Shown: in pieces, positions 22,773 to 22,804 of the stretch
How the letters are laid out: each line of letters begins with the position of its first letter
How positions within the stretch are numbered: position 1 is the first letter of the stretch
From: an uncultured candidate division Zixibacteria bacterium
GTDB lineage: Bacteria; Zixibacteria; MSB-5A5; GN15; FEB-12
Direction: 5' to 3'
Assembly: GCA_913009765.1 (NCBI GenBank)
Contig: CAJVYT010000024.1
Coordinates: forward strand, 1-22,804
Length of the DNA stretch: 22,804 nucleotides
Program-made: the position numbers and the translations under genes
Notes under the pieces: model-generated
Seen by the model: only the letters and a program-made list of their open reading frames with translations
Told to the model about the DNA's origin: nothing
Databases searched by the model: none

Positions 22773-22804
22773 AGATCGGAAGAGCACACGTCTGAACTCC
22801 AGTC
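22773..22804. other. Illumina TruSeq adapter (artefact), not genomic
   Basis: Bases 22773-22804 are the first 32 bases of the TruSeq read adapter (starting AGATCGGAAGAGC), the same adapter as at the left end in inverted orientation. The genome ends at 22772. Confidence 0.98.

Noticed and set aside
22773..22789. Apparent N-terminus MCSSDL of the glycosyltransferase
   Set aside because: It is encoded by the sequencing adapter.

Overview
The window looks like one complete, badly trimmed contig rather than a clean genomic slice. Its first 93 bases and last 32 bases are Illumina adapter, so the genes at both ends are cut. Between them is ordinary bacterial DNA of low G+C (by eye in the upper 30s percent). 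There are 15 convincing genes, mostly on the minus strand, plus an unusually dense set of short palindromic repeats in the spacers. No tRNA, rRNA, CRISPR array, insertion sequence or phage gene was seen. The organism is Gram-negative: there are lipoproteins, an outer-membrane barrel protein, a Tat-exported enzyme and a PEP-CTERM protein. The cohesin/dockerin-type lipoprotein, the DUF2723 membrane protein and a thioredoxin gene behind dnaE suggest the FCB superphylum. From memory the dockerin lipoprotein most resembles proteins of candidate phylum Zixibacteria, but this placement is an inference.

Layout. 94-415: cut membrane protein (-). 416-1031: gene-free, with repeats. 1032-1799 coaX (-) and 2000-3064 recA (-), separated by a good terminator. 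3488-3838: DUF1971/YeaR-like protein (-). 4313-4987: PEP-CTERM choice-of-anchor N protein (+), behind a sigma-54-like promoter and an upstream 12-nt palindrome. 5164-6903: large dockerin lipoprotein (-). 7243-11814: a tight plus-strand operon of dnaE, an exported thioredoxin and a TlpA-like lipoprotein. 11862-12413: unrecognised soluble protein (-). 12797-14833: DUF2723/GT117-like membrane protein (-). 15029-17418: a two-gene minus operon, Tat-exported two-domain multicopper oxidase followed by an outer-membrane barrel protein, ending in an intrinsic terminator. 18185-19042 thyX (-). 19270-20694: SufS-like class V aminotransferase (-). 20990-22772: wecB and the C-terminal part of a group 4 glycosyltransferase (-), the edge of a surface polysaccharide locus.

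How the genes work together. Housekeeping genes (coaX, recA, dnaE, thyX, SufS-like) are interleaved with envelope genes: two thioredoxin-fold proteins for extracytoplasmic redox, a copper oxidase with its barrel partner, PEP-CTERM and dockerin surface proteins, and sugar-nucleotide and glycosyltransferase genes. No single new multi-gene system is evident.

The most interesting signal is in the spacers. At least ten hairpins of differing stem sequence carry the same tetranucleotide GTAG at the 5' foot, which is the hallmark of REP elements mobilised by RAYT transposases. One of these elements supplies the recA stop codon. Other repeat families (three GGCAGAC/GTCTGCC hairpins, a 98-bp MITE-like element, and a composite repeat) share the same spacers.
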